Source: Bradyrhizobium campsiandrae (GTDB lineage Bacteria; Pseudomonadota; Alphaproteobacteria; Rhizobiales; Xanthobacteraceae). Taken from it: 64,000 bases of DNA. Shown here in pieces: positions 50,922-59,515 of this stretch. Below the pieces are notes generated by a model. That model was not told where the DNA came from and ran no database searches. It saw nothing but the letters and a program-made list of their open reading frames with translations. Both the position numbers and the translations under genes were made by a program. The DNA lies in NCBI RefSeq assembly GCF_014529705.1, contig NZ_JAANIH010000004.1, forward strand, positions 62,001-126,000, written 5' to 3'. The stretch's first letter is position 1; every line of letters begins with the position of its first letter.

Positions 50922-51931
50922 CCACGTTCCATCTCACCCTCGATCACGCCCAGCACTTCGCCCGCATCGCGCTCGGCCATGTCAGGCGGGAGTACCCCAA
51001 CAATGTGGACCACGCGCTGGCCGAACCCTCGGACGCCTGCACGCCGAGCCAGCTGCACCCGATCTTCTACGGCAGCTATGACTGGCACTCCTGCGTCCAC
51101 AGCTACTGGATGCTGGCGCGACTGCTGCGCCGCTATCCTGATTTTGCGCCAGCAGCTGACATCCGCGCGCTGTTCGACACGCAGTTCGTCGCCGACAAGG
51201 TCGACGCCGAGCGTGCTTATTTCGCTCGTCCAACTGCCCGTGGTTTCAAACGGCCCTATGGCTGGGCCTGGCTGTTGAAGCTCGCGACCGAGCTCGCGCT
51301 CCACCGCGACGATCGCTGGAGCCGCAATCTCGCACCGCTGGCCGACGTCATCGCGCAGCGCTTTCGCGACTTCCTGCCGCGTGCAACATATCCGGTACGG
51401 GTCGGCACGCATTTCAACACCGCGTTCGGCCTGCGCATGGCGGCGGACTATGCCGGCGTCACAAGGGACGAAGCGCTAGCCACGTTGCTACGCGAGACCG
51501 GCCAGCGCTGGTATGGCGAGGATCGCGATTGTCCGGCCTGGGGTGAACCGAGCGGTGACGATTTTCAGTCGTCGGCCCTGATCGAGGCGGAGTGCATGCG
51601 GCGCCTGTTGACGCCGAACGAGTTCTTGCCCTGGTTCGATCGGTTCCTGCCGCGATTGTCCGAGCGGCAGCCGGAAACGCTGTTCCGGCCTGCCTCGGTC
51701 AGTGATCGCACCGATGGCAAGATCGCTCATCTCGACGGACTCAATCTTAGCCGGGCCTGGTGCTGGCGTTCGCTTGGCAACGCATTGCCGGCAGCCGATC
51801 CCCGTCGCGCCCTAGCTCACGAAGCCGCGCGCGAGCATCTGGCCGCAGGTCTTCCTCATATCGCCGAGCATTACATGGGCGAACACTGGCTGGCGAGTTT
51901 TGCTGTGCTGGCGCTTGAGGATGAGGATTAG
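50918..51931 (+). CDS. DUF2891-family protein
   Basis: The 337-residue protein matches DUF2891 as I recall it: HPIFYGSYDWHSCVHSYWML near residue 45, FKRPYGWAWLLKLATEL, WGEPSGDDFQSSALIEAE and HWLASFAVLALE at the end. Helical repeats with conserved aromatic residues and the DWHSCVH motif suggest an (alpha/alpha) barrel enzyme, perhaps a glycan- or amide-active one. Start GTG overlaps the transporter stop (GTGA) and has GGAAAGG upstream. Pairing with a BASS-type transporter under a LysR regulator implies that it processes the imported compound. Confidence 0.82.
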   Translation: MTTFHLTLDHAQHFARIALGHVRREYPNNVDHALAEPSDACTPSQLHPIFYGSYDWHSCVHSYWMLARLLRRYPDFAPAADIRALFDTQFVADKVDAERAYFARPTARGFKRPYGWAWLLKLATELALHRDDRWSRNLAPLADVIAQRFRDFLPRATYPVRVGTHFNTAFGLRMAADYAGVTRDEALATLLRETGQRWYGEDRDCPAWGEPSGDDFQSSALIEAECMRRLLTPNEFLPWFDRFLPRLSERQPETLFRPASVSDRTDGKIAHLDGLNLSRAWCWRSLGNALPAADPRRALAHEAAREHLAAGLPHIAEHYMGEHWLASFAVLALEDED

Positions 51932-51976
51932 GCGCGCGACAGCGAGAATAGACCTGCAGACGATCCCCGGCGGGCC

Positions 51977-52552
51977 TCAGACCCAGAGATTGGGCACGAA
52001 CTCGTTGGAATATCCCGAGACGAACTCGTGCTCGGCTCCGGTCGTTGCATCGAAGACGGAGCGGTGAATCCTGCCGATGTTGCCGCCATAGACGTGAATG
52101 CTGATCGACGACTTGTCCGCCAAGCCGTTCGAGATGGCATGAATGTCGCCGATGTCGGGCGAGACGGCGGCCACCGTGCCTTTGGCCAGGCGCTCGGTGG
52201 GGCCGGGCCGCAACGAGCCATCGGGTTGCCGCGCATAGCTCACCGAGAGTTCTTCCCCCCGCAATACGCCCACCAGTCCCCAGACCCGGTGGTCGTGGAT
52301 CGGGGTGCCCTGTCCGGGCCCCCAGACGAAGCTGACGATGGAGAAACGGTCGAGCGGATCGGCGTAGAGCAGGTATTGCCGATAGGCCTTGCCGTCAGCC
52401 GCAGCGTAAGCGTCCGGCAGCCAGTCGTCCGCGGTGACCAGTTCCTTGAGCTTCGGCGCAAGCCGAGCAAGGGTCGCGCTCTCATCCAGCTTCGCATCGA
52501 CGATCTGGGCGACCTCGGCGACGAAGGTCCGGAGTTTGGGCAGGCCGGTCAT
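51977..52552 (-). CDS. Cysteine dioxygenase-type thiol dioxygenase
   Basis: The 191-residue cupin enzyme has iron ligands H86 and H88 in TPIHDHRVWG and H138 in DIHAISN, with H153 in the S-H dyad position. It adds O2 to a thiol to form a sulfinic acid. The bacterial cysteine dioxygenase and 3-mercaptopropionate dioxygenase families share this pattern and cannot be separated by eye. Its start overlaps the nitroreductase stop by four bases. In this region it may oxidise cysteine or a thiol formed from scavenged organosulfur compounds. Confidence 0.88.
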   Translation of the reverse strand: MTGLPKLRTFVAEVAQIVDAKLDESATLARLAPKLKELVTADDWLPDAYAAADGKAYRQYLLYADPLDRFSIVSFVWGPGQGTPIHDHRVWGLVGVLRGEELSVSYARQPDGSLRPGPTERLAKGTVAAVSPDIGDIHAISNGLADKSSISIHVYGGNIGRIHRSVFDATTGAEHEFVSGYSNEFVPNLWV

Positions 52553-53202
52553 CGTGCCACCTCGAACCGCTGTGGAAACAAACCACGCGCGGCGAATTCA
52601 TCGACGGAGGCGCGCGGGCTTGGTTGTTCGCGCTGAAGCAGGGCTGGCGCCAGATGCGCTCCATCGCCCTTGCGACCGAGCGCGACCACAATCTCGATGT
52701 CAAATCCCTGCGGGACGCCGAAGAGCGTGCGCGCCTTCTCGACGTCGAACCCGCTCATGCCATGAGCGGCCCAGCCGCTGATTGCAGCCTGATTAGCAAA
52801 ATTGGCCCATGCGGCGCCTGCATCGAAGGAATGGGTTCGCGAAAATTGTGCTTCGGTCTTGCCAGGCGGCGTGAACTCCTTCTTGGAGAGAAGATAGATC
52901 AAGGCCGCCGCATGTTGAGCCCATCCGCGATTGAACTCGATCAACGGAGCAACAAAGGTATCAAAATCCGCCTCGCCTCTGAGAGCGTAGAGAAACCGCC
53001 AGGGCTGCGAGTTATAGGCGGAGGGTGCCCACCGCGCGGCCTCGAACAACGTCCGAAGTTCGCCTTCCGAAATCTGCTCCTGAGAAAATCCCCGGGGGGA
53101 CCAGCGATCGACGAAGATGCGCTCGGCTGGGTGGTCAGCGACGCGGTTCGTGCGCGGCGATGTCTGGACTGTCACGGTATCTCTCTCATTGCAACGAGGC
53201 AT
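52549..53202 (-). CDS. Nitroreductase-family NAD(P)H flavoprotein
   Basis: The 217-residue protein has the nitroreductase fold: FVDRWSPRGFSQEQISEGEL, ARWAPSAYNSQPWRFLYAL for FMN contacts, and ISGWAAHGMSGFDVEKAR. Members reduce nitroaromatics, quinones or flavins. ATG 53202 or 53211 are possible, as is GTG 53175 with GAGAG upstream. The four-base overlap with the thiol dioxygenase gene suggests coupled function, perhaps supplying reduced flavin or handling a related redox step. The real substrate is unknown. Confidence 0.88.
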   Translation of the reverse strand: MPRCNERDTVTVQTSPRTNRVADHPAERIFVDRWSPRGFSQEQISEGELRTLFEAARWAPSAYNSQPWRFLYALRGEADFDTFVAPLIEFNRGWAQHAAALIYLLSKKEFTPPGKTEAQFSRTHSFDAGAAWANFANQAAISGWAAHGMSGFDVEKARTLFGVPQGFDIEIVVALGRKGDGAHLAPALLQREQPSPRASVDEFAARGLFPQRFEVAR

Positions 53203-53437
53203 GTTCAACATGGGGTGCACGAGCAGATATCATGGCCAGCATCGCGCCGGACACTGCAGACTCGCGACGGAAACAAGTTTGGCAGGATCTCCGCGAGCGC
53301 GACAAGTTCTTGAGAACGACATTTCTGCATTGGCCACATGCGGGACAATTCTTTGCCGCCGCCGCAGGCAGGCACGACGATCGTCGGTGGTATTGTGTTA
53401 CAAGCAGCGCATGAAGCGTAATTGCGGCGATCGAGTT

Positions 53438-53455
53438 AAGTCCTTTTGCGGACTT
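53438..53455 (-). terminator. Small hairpin after the oligopeptide ATPase gene
   Basis: AAGTCC and GGACTT pair around a six-base loop directly at the stop of the minus-strand ATPase gene. No T-run follows, so this is a weak terminator call. The rest of the 250-base gap to the nitroreductase gene shows nothing. Confidence 0.35.
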
Positions 53456-55173
53456 CAGCCCGCGGTCACGCGCGGACGTGCATGCGCCGGCTGCGCGACA
53501 CCAGCGCCTCCCGACGGAATGGATTCCAGCAACGACCTCGTATAGGGCTGCTGTGGATTGTCGAAGATCTCGGCGACGGTGCCGTGCTCGACGATGCGCC
53601 CACGGTGCATGACTGAAACGGTGTGAGCGAGCTGGCGCACCAGCGCCAGATCGTGCGAGACGAACACATAGGTCAGGCCCAGATTGGCCTGCAGCGTGAG
53701 CAGGACTTCGATGATGCCGGCCTGGACGCTGACGTCGAGTGCGGAGGTGGGTTCGTCGAGCACGATCACGTCAGGCTTGAGCACCAGCGACCGCGCGATG
53801 GCGACGCGCTGGCGCTGGCCGCCTGACAGGGCTCCCGGTTTGCGGGACAGCAGGTGCTCGCCGAGCCCGACGTCGGCCGACGCTTCGCGCACCCGCTCGT
53901 CGCGCTCCTCGCGCGCTCCGACCTTGAAGCGGTCGAGCGGCTCGCGCACCAGCTGCTCGACCGTCCAGGTCGGATCCAGAGAAGTGAACGGGTTCTGGTA
54001 GACCAGCTGAAGGTGGCGCCATGCCGAGCGCAGTGCCTCCGGCGACCGACCGGTGACCTGCTCCCCTCCGACCGAGATGGTCCCGCTGTCGGGTTGCTCA
54101 AGCCCGAGCAGAAGTCGCACCGCCGTCGTCTTGCCCGAGCCGGACTCGCCGACCAGCGCGTGTGTGGTGCCGGCCGGAACGGTGAACGACAAATCGCTGG
54201 CGGCCGTCAGCGTCTTGCCGTCGACGGTGAAGGTCTTCGTGACGGCGTTGACATCGATCTTTGGTGTTGAAGCGTCGCCAGTCTTGAGGGTGTGGAAGCG
54301 TACGTCGCGCAGCGGGGCGTAGCGGTCAGGATTGAGCGCCGGAACGTCGGCGCGCAGCTTTCTCGCGTAGCTAGACGCCGGCGAGGAGAAGACCGAAGTG
54401 GTCCGGCCGGCCTCCTGAATGACGCCGTCCTTGAGCACCACCAGCGCGTTCGCCCGTTCGGCGGCAATGGCCAGATCGTGGGTGATGAGCAGCAGGCTGA
54501 TCTTGAGGTCGTGCTGCAGCCGCGTGAGCAGGTCGAGGATGCGCTTTTGGATCGTGACGTCGAGCGCCGACGTTGGTTCATCCGCCACCAGCAGTGCCGG
54601 CCGCGGAAGGATGGCAAGGCCGATCAGCACGCGCTGGAGCATGCCGCCGGACAGCTGGTGCGGATAGGAGCCGTAGACACGCTGGGGATTGTCGAGCCCG
54701 ACCTCGGCGAAGGTGTCCAGGATGAGTTGCTTGCGGATCGCGCTGTCGGGCTCGTCGAGCAGCGCGGCGGCCTCCTGGGCCTGGGCGCCGATCGTCCGCA
54801 CCGGATTGAGCGAGTTGGCGGGGTCCTGCGGCACGAACCCAATGGCGCGCCCCCGCAGCGGCCGGAAGCCGCGCTCGGAAATCCCCAGCACCTCCTGGCC
54901 GTCGAACGCGACGCGGCCGGTGGCGCGTCCGCCGCTGGGAAGCAGCCGCAACACCGCGCGGGCGATCGTCGATTTGCCCGAGCCGGACTCCCCGATGAGA
55001 GCGAGGCTGTCGCCGCGACCGAGTTCAAAGCCCACATTGGTCACGACCTCGTGCGGCCCGTAGGAGACCGAGAGGCCATCGACCCGGAGTAGCGGGAGCG
55101 GGCGCAGCGGCACTGGCGCGGTGAGCTCGGCGCGTGTGAATGTGTTTACGGTCAGTCTGTCTTGCGCAGCCAT
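53455..55173 (-). CDS. Fused dual ABC ATPase, DppD-DppF type
   Basis: The 572-residue protein has two ATPase modules. Module one has GESGSGKST near residue 64, LSGGMLQRVLIGLA and LLVADEPTSALD; module two has GESGSGKTT near residue 350, [15 protein letters not shown] and VIVLDEPTSALD. I take ATG 55173, which overlaps the DppC-type permease by 22 bases. It powers a peptide/nickel-type importer at the end of a four-gene operon. Its layout parallels the transporter at 19.7-24.9 kb, but the sequences differ clearly. Confidence 0.92.
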   Translation of the reverse strand: MAAQDRLTVNTFTRAELTAPVPLRPLPLLRVDGLSVSYGPHEVVTNVGFELGRGDSLALIGESGSGKSTIARAVLRLLPSGGRATGRVAFDGQEVLGISERGFRPLRGRAIGFVPQDPANSLNPVRTIGAQAQEAAALLDEPDSAIRKQLILDTFAEVGLDNPQRVYGSYPHQLSGGMLQRVLIGLAILPRPALLVADEPTSALDVTIQKRILDLLTRLQHDLKISLLLITHDLAIAAERANALVVLKDGVIQEAGRTTSVFSSPASSYARKLRADVPALNPDRYAPLRDVRFHTLKTGDASTPKIDVNAVTKTFTVDGKTLTAASDLSFTVPAGTTHALVGESGSGKTTAVRLLLGLEQPDSGTISVGGEQVTGRSPEALRSAWRHLQLVYQNPFTSLDPTWTVEQLVREPLDRFKVGAREERDERVREASADVGLGEHLLSRKPGALSGGQRQRVAIARSLVLKPDVIVLDEPTSALDVSVQAGIIEVLLTLQANLGLTYVFVSHDLALVRQLAHTVSVMHRGRIVEHGTVAEIFDNPQQPYTRSLLESIPSGGAGVAQPAHARPRVTAG

Positions 55174-56000
55174 CGGCTGATCCTGTTCACGGAGAGGACG
55201 GTCGCGATCGTCACGAAGGCGGGCGCGTAGACCAGCCACGGCCATTTGAGGTAGTCCTTGCCGATCGAGATCAAGAGGCCCCAGTCGGAAGCGGGCGGCG
55301 GATCGCCGTAACCGAGGAAGGCAAGGCTCGCGATCACCAGGATCGACAGGCCGAATTGCAGCACGGCGAGCGGGAGCACCGAGCGCGATGCGTTCGGCAG
55401 CACGTGCCGCAACAGAATGTGCCAGCGCGAGCCGCCCATCAGGAATGCCGCCTCGACAAAAACCGCCTGCCGGGTCTTGATGACTTCCGAGCGCATCACG
55501 CGCGCGAACACCGCCACCGCCGAGACGCCGGTCGCGATCGCGGCGTTGGTGGTGTCAAAACCGATCGCGGTGACGACGATGACCGCCAGCAGGAAGTTCG
55601 GGATCGCCAGCAGCACGTCGACCAGGCGAGCGAGCACGATGTCCACCCAGCCGCCGAGGAAGCCGGCCAGCAGGCCGATGAGGCCGCCTGAAACAGCGGC
55701 AATGACGACGGCGATGAGCGAACTCGCCACCGAGGACGCCGTGCCGTAGACCACGCGCGCATAGAGGTCGCGGCCGAGATGGTCGGTGCCGAACCAGTGC
55801 GCGGCGCTCGGACTGAGCAGTTTCTCAGCGGGAACGCCGACGATCGGGCTGTGACTCGTGAACAAGCCCGGCGCCAGCGACCAGGCGATCACCAAAGCGA
55901 TGATCATGAAAGACAAGGCGACGGTCGGCGGCACCCGACGAGCTGACAGCCAGCCAATCGACCTATCGCGCGAAGCAGAGGAAAGGGAGGCTAGGCTCAT
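55152..56000 (-). CDS. ABC transporter permease, DppC type
   Basis: The 282-residue protein shows FGTDHLGRDLYARVVYGTAS and the EAA loop region LMGGSRWHILLRHVLPNAS near residue 188, both typical of DppC permeases. Start and stop overlap the neighbouring genes. It pairs with the DppB-type permease just upstream. Confidence 0.92.
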   Translation of the reverse strand: MSLASLSSASRDRSIGWLSARRVPPTVALSFMIIALVIAWSLAPGLFTSHSPIVGVPAEKLLSPSAAHWFGTDHLGRDLYARVVYGTASSVASSLIAVVIAAVSGGLIGLLAGFLGGWVDIVLARLVDVLLAIPNFLLAVIVVTAIGFDTTNAAIATGVSAVAVFARVMRSEVIKTRQAVFVEAAFLMGGSRWHILLRHVLPNASRSVLPLAVLQFGLSILVIASLAFLGYGDPPPASDWGLLISIGKDYLKWPWLVYAPAFVTIATVLSVNRISRWLRKTD

Positions 56001-57007
56001 GATGTCACCGCCGCGGATGTGGCAGTCGCGCTGTCGTCAGCGGTGGTCGGGCGCACGCCTTGACCGCCGATCAGCTTTACGCGCGGATCGAGTAGCGGGT
56101 AGACCAGGTCGGCGATCAGGTTGACGAGCACGAATACGACTGCGGCGAGCGAGACGACCGCCTGTAGGACGGGCAGGTCCTGCGTGCTCACCGAGCGCTG
56201 CACCAGGCTGCCGATGCCGGTGCGGCCGAACACCGTCTCGGTAATCAGCGACCCGCCCAGCAATTCACCGATGGCGAGTGCGATGACGGTGACGACCGGG
56301 AGCGAAGAGGGCTTGAGCAAATGCCTGGCAAACAGACGCGCTGGTCCCAGTCCACGGCTGCGCGCAACAGCGGCATATTCCTGCTCGGATTCTTTGTCGA
56401 GGTTCGCGATCAGCACCTCGGTGATCCGCGCGGAGATGGGCACTCCGAGCGCGATCGCGGCGAAAAAGGTCGCCCAGAAGCTATCCGGCGCAATCACGCG
56501 AAACAGTCCAAGCTGGAAGCCGAAGATGTGGATCAGCGCCAGGCCGATCACGAAATTGGGCACTGACAGGAACAATGACGGGAAACCGCGCAGCAAGCCC
56601 TGACCGAATCGTTTCGGAAGGAACTGCGTGCCGTAGCCGATCGTCAGCGCCAGCAGCAGCGCGATGGCGAACGCAGCGGATGCGAGGGTCAACGTTGACG
56701 GGAGAACTTCGGCGATCAGGGTTGTCACCGGCCGGCTGGACCGCATCGACAAGCCGAGGTCGCCGGTCACGAAGTTGGATAGCGATGTCCAGAGCTGGAC
56801 TGGAATCGGCCTGTCCAATCCCTGGGCAGCAATGATCTGCCTGATCTGGTCTTCACTAAACCCGTTCTGCGGGTCGCGTAGCACGTTGGTGATGGGATCG
56901 CCGGGCAGGATGCTGACGACGACGAAAGTGAAGACGTAAGCCAGCAGAATGACGACGACGGCCTGGGCGAAACGCTTTGCAGCATACGACAGATAGGCGC
57001 CTCTCAT
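55997..57007 (-). CDS. ABC transporter permease, DppB type
   Basis: The 336-residue protein starts MRGAYLSYAAKRFAQAVVVI and has six helices, a long first periplasmic loop (GDPITNVLRDPQNGFSEDQI) and the EAA loop VARSRGLGPARLFARHLLKP near residue 228. ATG 57007 has AGGAG upstream; longer frames overlap the binding-protein gene. It overlaps the DppC-type gene by four bases. Confidence 0.92.
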   Translation of the reverse strand: MRGAYLSYAAKRFAQAVVVILLAYVFTFVVVSILPGDPITNVLRDPQNGFSEDQIRQIIAAQGLDRPIPVQLWTSLSNFVTGDLGLSMRSSRPVTTLIAEVLPSTLTLASAAFAIALLLALTIGYGTQFLPKRFGQGLLRGFPSLFLSVPNFVIGLALIHIFGFQLGLFRVIAPDSFWATFFAAIALGVPISARITEVLIANLDKESEQEYAAVARSRGLGPARLFARHLLKPSSLPVVTVIALAIGELLGGSLITETVFGRTGIGSLVQRSVSTQDLPVLQAVVSLAAVVFVLVNLIADLVYPLLDPRVKLIGGQGVRPTTADDSATATSAAVTS

Positions 57008-57044
57008 TCCGGTCCGCTCCTCGCATTGCTCGGTTGCACGGCGC

Positions 57045-58697
57045 CTACTCGCCGATCGTCGCCGTGTAATAGCTGGCGTAGGCGATGCCGTTGTAGACCT
57101 CTCCCTTGAGCTTTGGCGATAGCACGTAGATCCTCTGAACGATCTGCGTGCGTGGAATGAAGTAGCCTTGCTCGAGAACGTAAGCCTGCAGCTCGTCGAG
57201 CAGCGGATTGCGAACGTCGAGAGAAGCCGCGCCGGCAATCTTGTCGCGAAGCTCGTTGAGCTTCTTGTCGCTATCGCCGAGATTGAACCAGTTCTCGCCG
57301 TTGTTGGCATCGGTGAGGATGCTGGCGACCGTACCGGCGTCGATGAAGCTGCGCGTCACCTCGTAGGCCGGCACGGTCGGGCCGCCGAACCGGACCTTTT
57401 CGCCGAAAGTCACGACGTCGTAGGCCCGGATGGTGACCTTCCACCCGATCTTGCCGAGTTGTTGGGCGATGAGCTCGTCGATCGACTTCGCGGTCGCGAG
57501 GTAGGGGTTGGAGTGGAGCGTGAGCGACAGCTGCTTGCCATCCTTGGTGCGGATGCCGCCAGCTCCCTTGATCCAGCCAGCTTCGTCGAGAAGCTTCGCG
57601 GCCTTGTCGGGATTGTAGGTCAGGAGATCGCTGTGGTCGGTCGCACCGGGCACGTTGCTCTGGATGAAGGACGTTGCCGGTTTCCAGTCGGGCGTGTAGA
57701 CGGTGTCGATGATCTCCTTCCGGTCGATCGCGGCCTGGAGCGCCTGGCGTACCCTGACATCATTGTACGGCTCCAGCTTGGTGTTGATCGCAAGGCCATT
57801 GACGAAGCCGAGATAGCGCGGCGTCGCGATCGTGAACCCGGCCTCCTTGAGAGACTTTAATTCCTGCGGCGAGGGGCTGTAGGCAACATCGGCTTGTCCC
57901 GACTGGACAGCGGCGACGCGCAACGATGGTTCGGACACGATCTTGTAGGTGATCGAATTCAGATAGGCCGGGCCGGTGTGTCCGACGGCGGCCGGACCCC
58001 AATTGTAGTCCTTGCGCTTGACCAGCTTGACGAAGTCGCCCTCTTTCCAGGAGGCGACCACATAGGGCCCGCTGCCGGATGTCTTGGAGAGGTCGGCCTG
58101 CTGGGCGGCAGGCTGCGCGAGCGTCTTTGGGGAGATGAGGATCGAGCCATGGTAGCCGAGTGTCGGGACAAACCCGAGCGTCGGCGCCTTGAAGAAGACT
58201 TTCACCGTGGCTGCGTCAACGGCCTCGGCGCGATCGTAAGTCTTCGGAAAGAGTCCAACCGGGTTGATGCCATCGTTCCTGCGGCCAGCATACCAGATGT
58301 CGAGATTGGCAACGACAGCCGCTGCGTCAAGCGGAGTGCCGTCGGAGAAGGTGACGCCCTTCTTGAGGTGCAGGGTGAACTGGGTGGCATCGCCGCTCTG
58401 TTCCCAGCTCTCCGCGATCCAGGGACTGACCTTGCCGTCGGCATCGACATAGACGAGCTTGTCGGTCACGTGGCCCCAGATGTGGCCCTGGAAACTGGAG
58501 ATGGAGCTGTTGTTCGGGATCCACGTGCCGCCGAGCGAGTCGATGAGGAAGACGATGTCGCCACCATTCGGCGGGGCGCCGGCACTCCGCACCGGAGACA
58601 GTCCCGCCATCGCTGTCAAGGCGACGGCTGCCACTGCGGAACTCGCGGCCAACAGGCGACGCCGGGTGAGCGAGAGCGAAGGGAAACGCGCGGTCAT
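57045..58697 (-). CDS. ABC transporter substrate-binding protein, family 5, Tat signal
   Basis: The 550-residue protein begins with a twin-arginine-type signal (LTRRRLLAASSAVAAVAL, residues about 10-27) and has the SBP_bac_5 fold: LVYVDADGKVSPWIAESWEQ, VTFSDGTPLDAAAVVANLD, WGPAAVGHTGPAYLNSITYK. It binds a peptide-like or metal-chelate ligand for the importer encoded downstream. ATG 58697 is preferred (AGGGGCC upstream); the frame extends 35 codons. It heads the second oligopeptide-type operon. Tat export suggests folding before export; the ligand is unknown. Confidence 0.9.
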   Translation of the reverse strand: MTARFPSLSLTRRRLLAASSAVAAVALTAMAGLSPVRSAGAPPNGGDIVFLIDSLGGTWIPNNSSISSFQGHIWGHVTDKLVYVDADGKVSPWIAESWEQSGDATQFTLHLKKGVTFSDGTPLDAAAVVANLDIWYAGRRNDGINPVGLFPKTYDRAEAVDAATVKVFFKAPTLGFVPTLGYHGSILISPKTLAQPAAQQADLSKTSGSGPYVVASWKEGDFVKLVKRKDYNWGPAAVGHTGPAYLNSITYKIVSEPSLRVAAVQSGQADVAYSPSPQELKSLKEAGFTIATPRYLGFVNGLAINTKLEPYNDVRVRQALQAAIDRKEIIDTVYTPDWKPATSFIQSNVPGATDHSDLLTYNPDKAAKLLDEAGWIKGAGGIRTKDGKQLSLTLHSNPYLATAKSIDELIAQQLGKIGWKVTIRAYDVVTFGEKVRFGGPTVPAYEVTRSFIDAGTVASILTDANNGENWFNLGDSDKKLNELRDKIAGAASLDVRNPLLDELQAYVLEQGYFIPRTQIVQRIYVLSPKLKGEVYNGIAYASYYTATIGE

Positions 58698-59515
58698 GGA
58701 AGGCCCCTGATGATTGGTGGCGTCGATCGCGGCACTCGTGGAGATGCTTCGCCACGACCGGCGTTTCTGCGTAGGAGAAGCGAAACGAACGGATCTGGCC
58801 ATTCCAAATTTCGCTGGAGATGGACAACAAATGCTTCGGGATCGGAGCGATGTGAGTGACAGCTATGTTGTCGTCAGTGCGAACGCACTCGGCCGTGGTT
58901 GTCTTGCGACCAAATACGTATCGATTGTCGCACTTGGTCGCATGTCAGTTCGAGACGCATGCCACGGGCGGCCTCACTGGAGCGGGGCTCGATGCTTTCT
59001 GCAACTTGTTGAAACTGCTATGGTAAGCTGCGCGCCTCAGCCCATGCGAGATGGGGCCTCCGCTCGAATCTGCCGTTCTCGCCGTCGACTTTGCTTGCGG
59101 GGTCAAAGGCACGCTCGCGACGGTTCGCGCGACACGACGTTTTAGCGCGTCCCCGCGTTCCGAACGAACGGTCCGCCGAGGTGCTGGATGACCTGACGCA
59201 TGTGAGACGTCGTTCGGAGCATCACCAGAGACGATTGTCTATCTGCGAGCAGATGTCCGCGTGAGCGGATAGTTCCTCGTTGGGAGGGCGAAATCCGTCC
59301 GTTGCAGAGCGACACTGCCCTTTGGGTTGTGGTTCCACCATAATGGCGCCAATGCGCGGCGAATAACCGGCAGAGGCGTCTCATTTTCTCGGGTGGCTTG
59401 GGGAGAATGCGATACCACGACCGCTGGCCATAGGCAGCATGGTGATCAACGGTAGCTATACTATTTTCGCGGAAGTAGTATAACCGGGCGACTGCCAAGC
59501 GGGTGTTGTAACCAA
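58698..59515. other. Long intergenic region, no gene recognised
   Basis: About 820 bases separate the oligopeptide-type operon from dusA, both transcribed outward. ORFs at 58714-59145 (plus) and 59142-59549 (minus) have no recognisable content and unusual composition for this genome. The stretch marks the end of the sulfur region. One feature stands out, a TATACTA/TAGTATA hairpin just before dusA, listed separately. A small RNA cannot be excluded. Confidence 0.45.
59457..59482. promoter_or_regulatory. Inverted repeat TATACTA-N12-TAGTATA before dusA
   Basis: Perfect seven-base arms with a 12-base centre, ending 33 bases before the dusA start. It could be a dimeric regulator site or a hairpin in the leader. 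AT-rich arms stand out from the G+C-rich surroundings. Confidence 0.4.
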
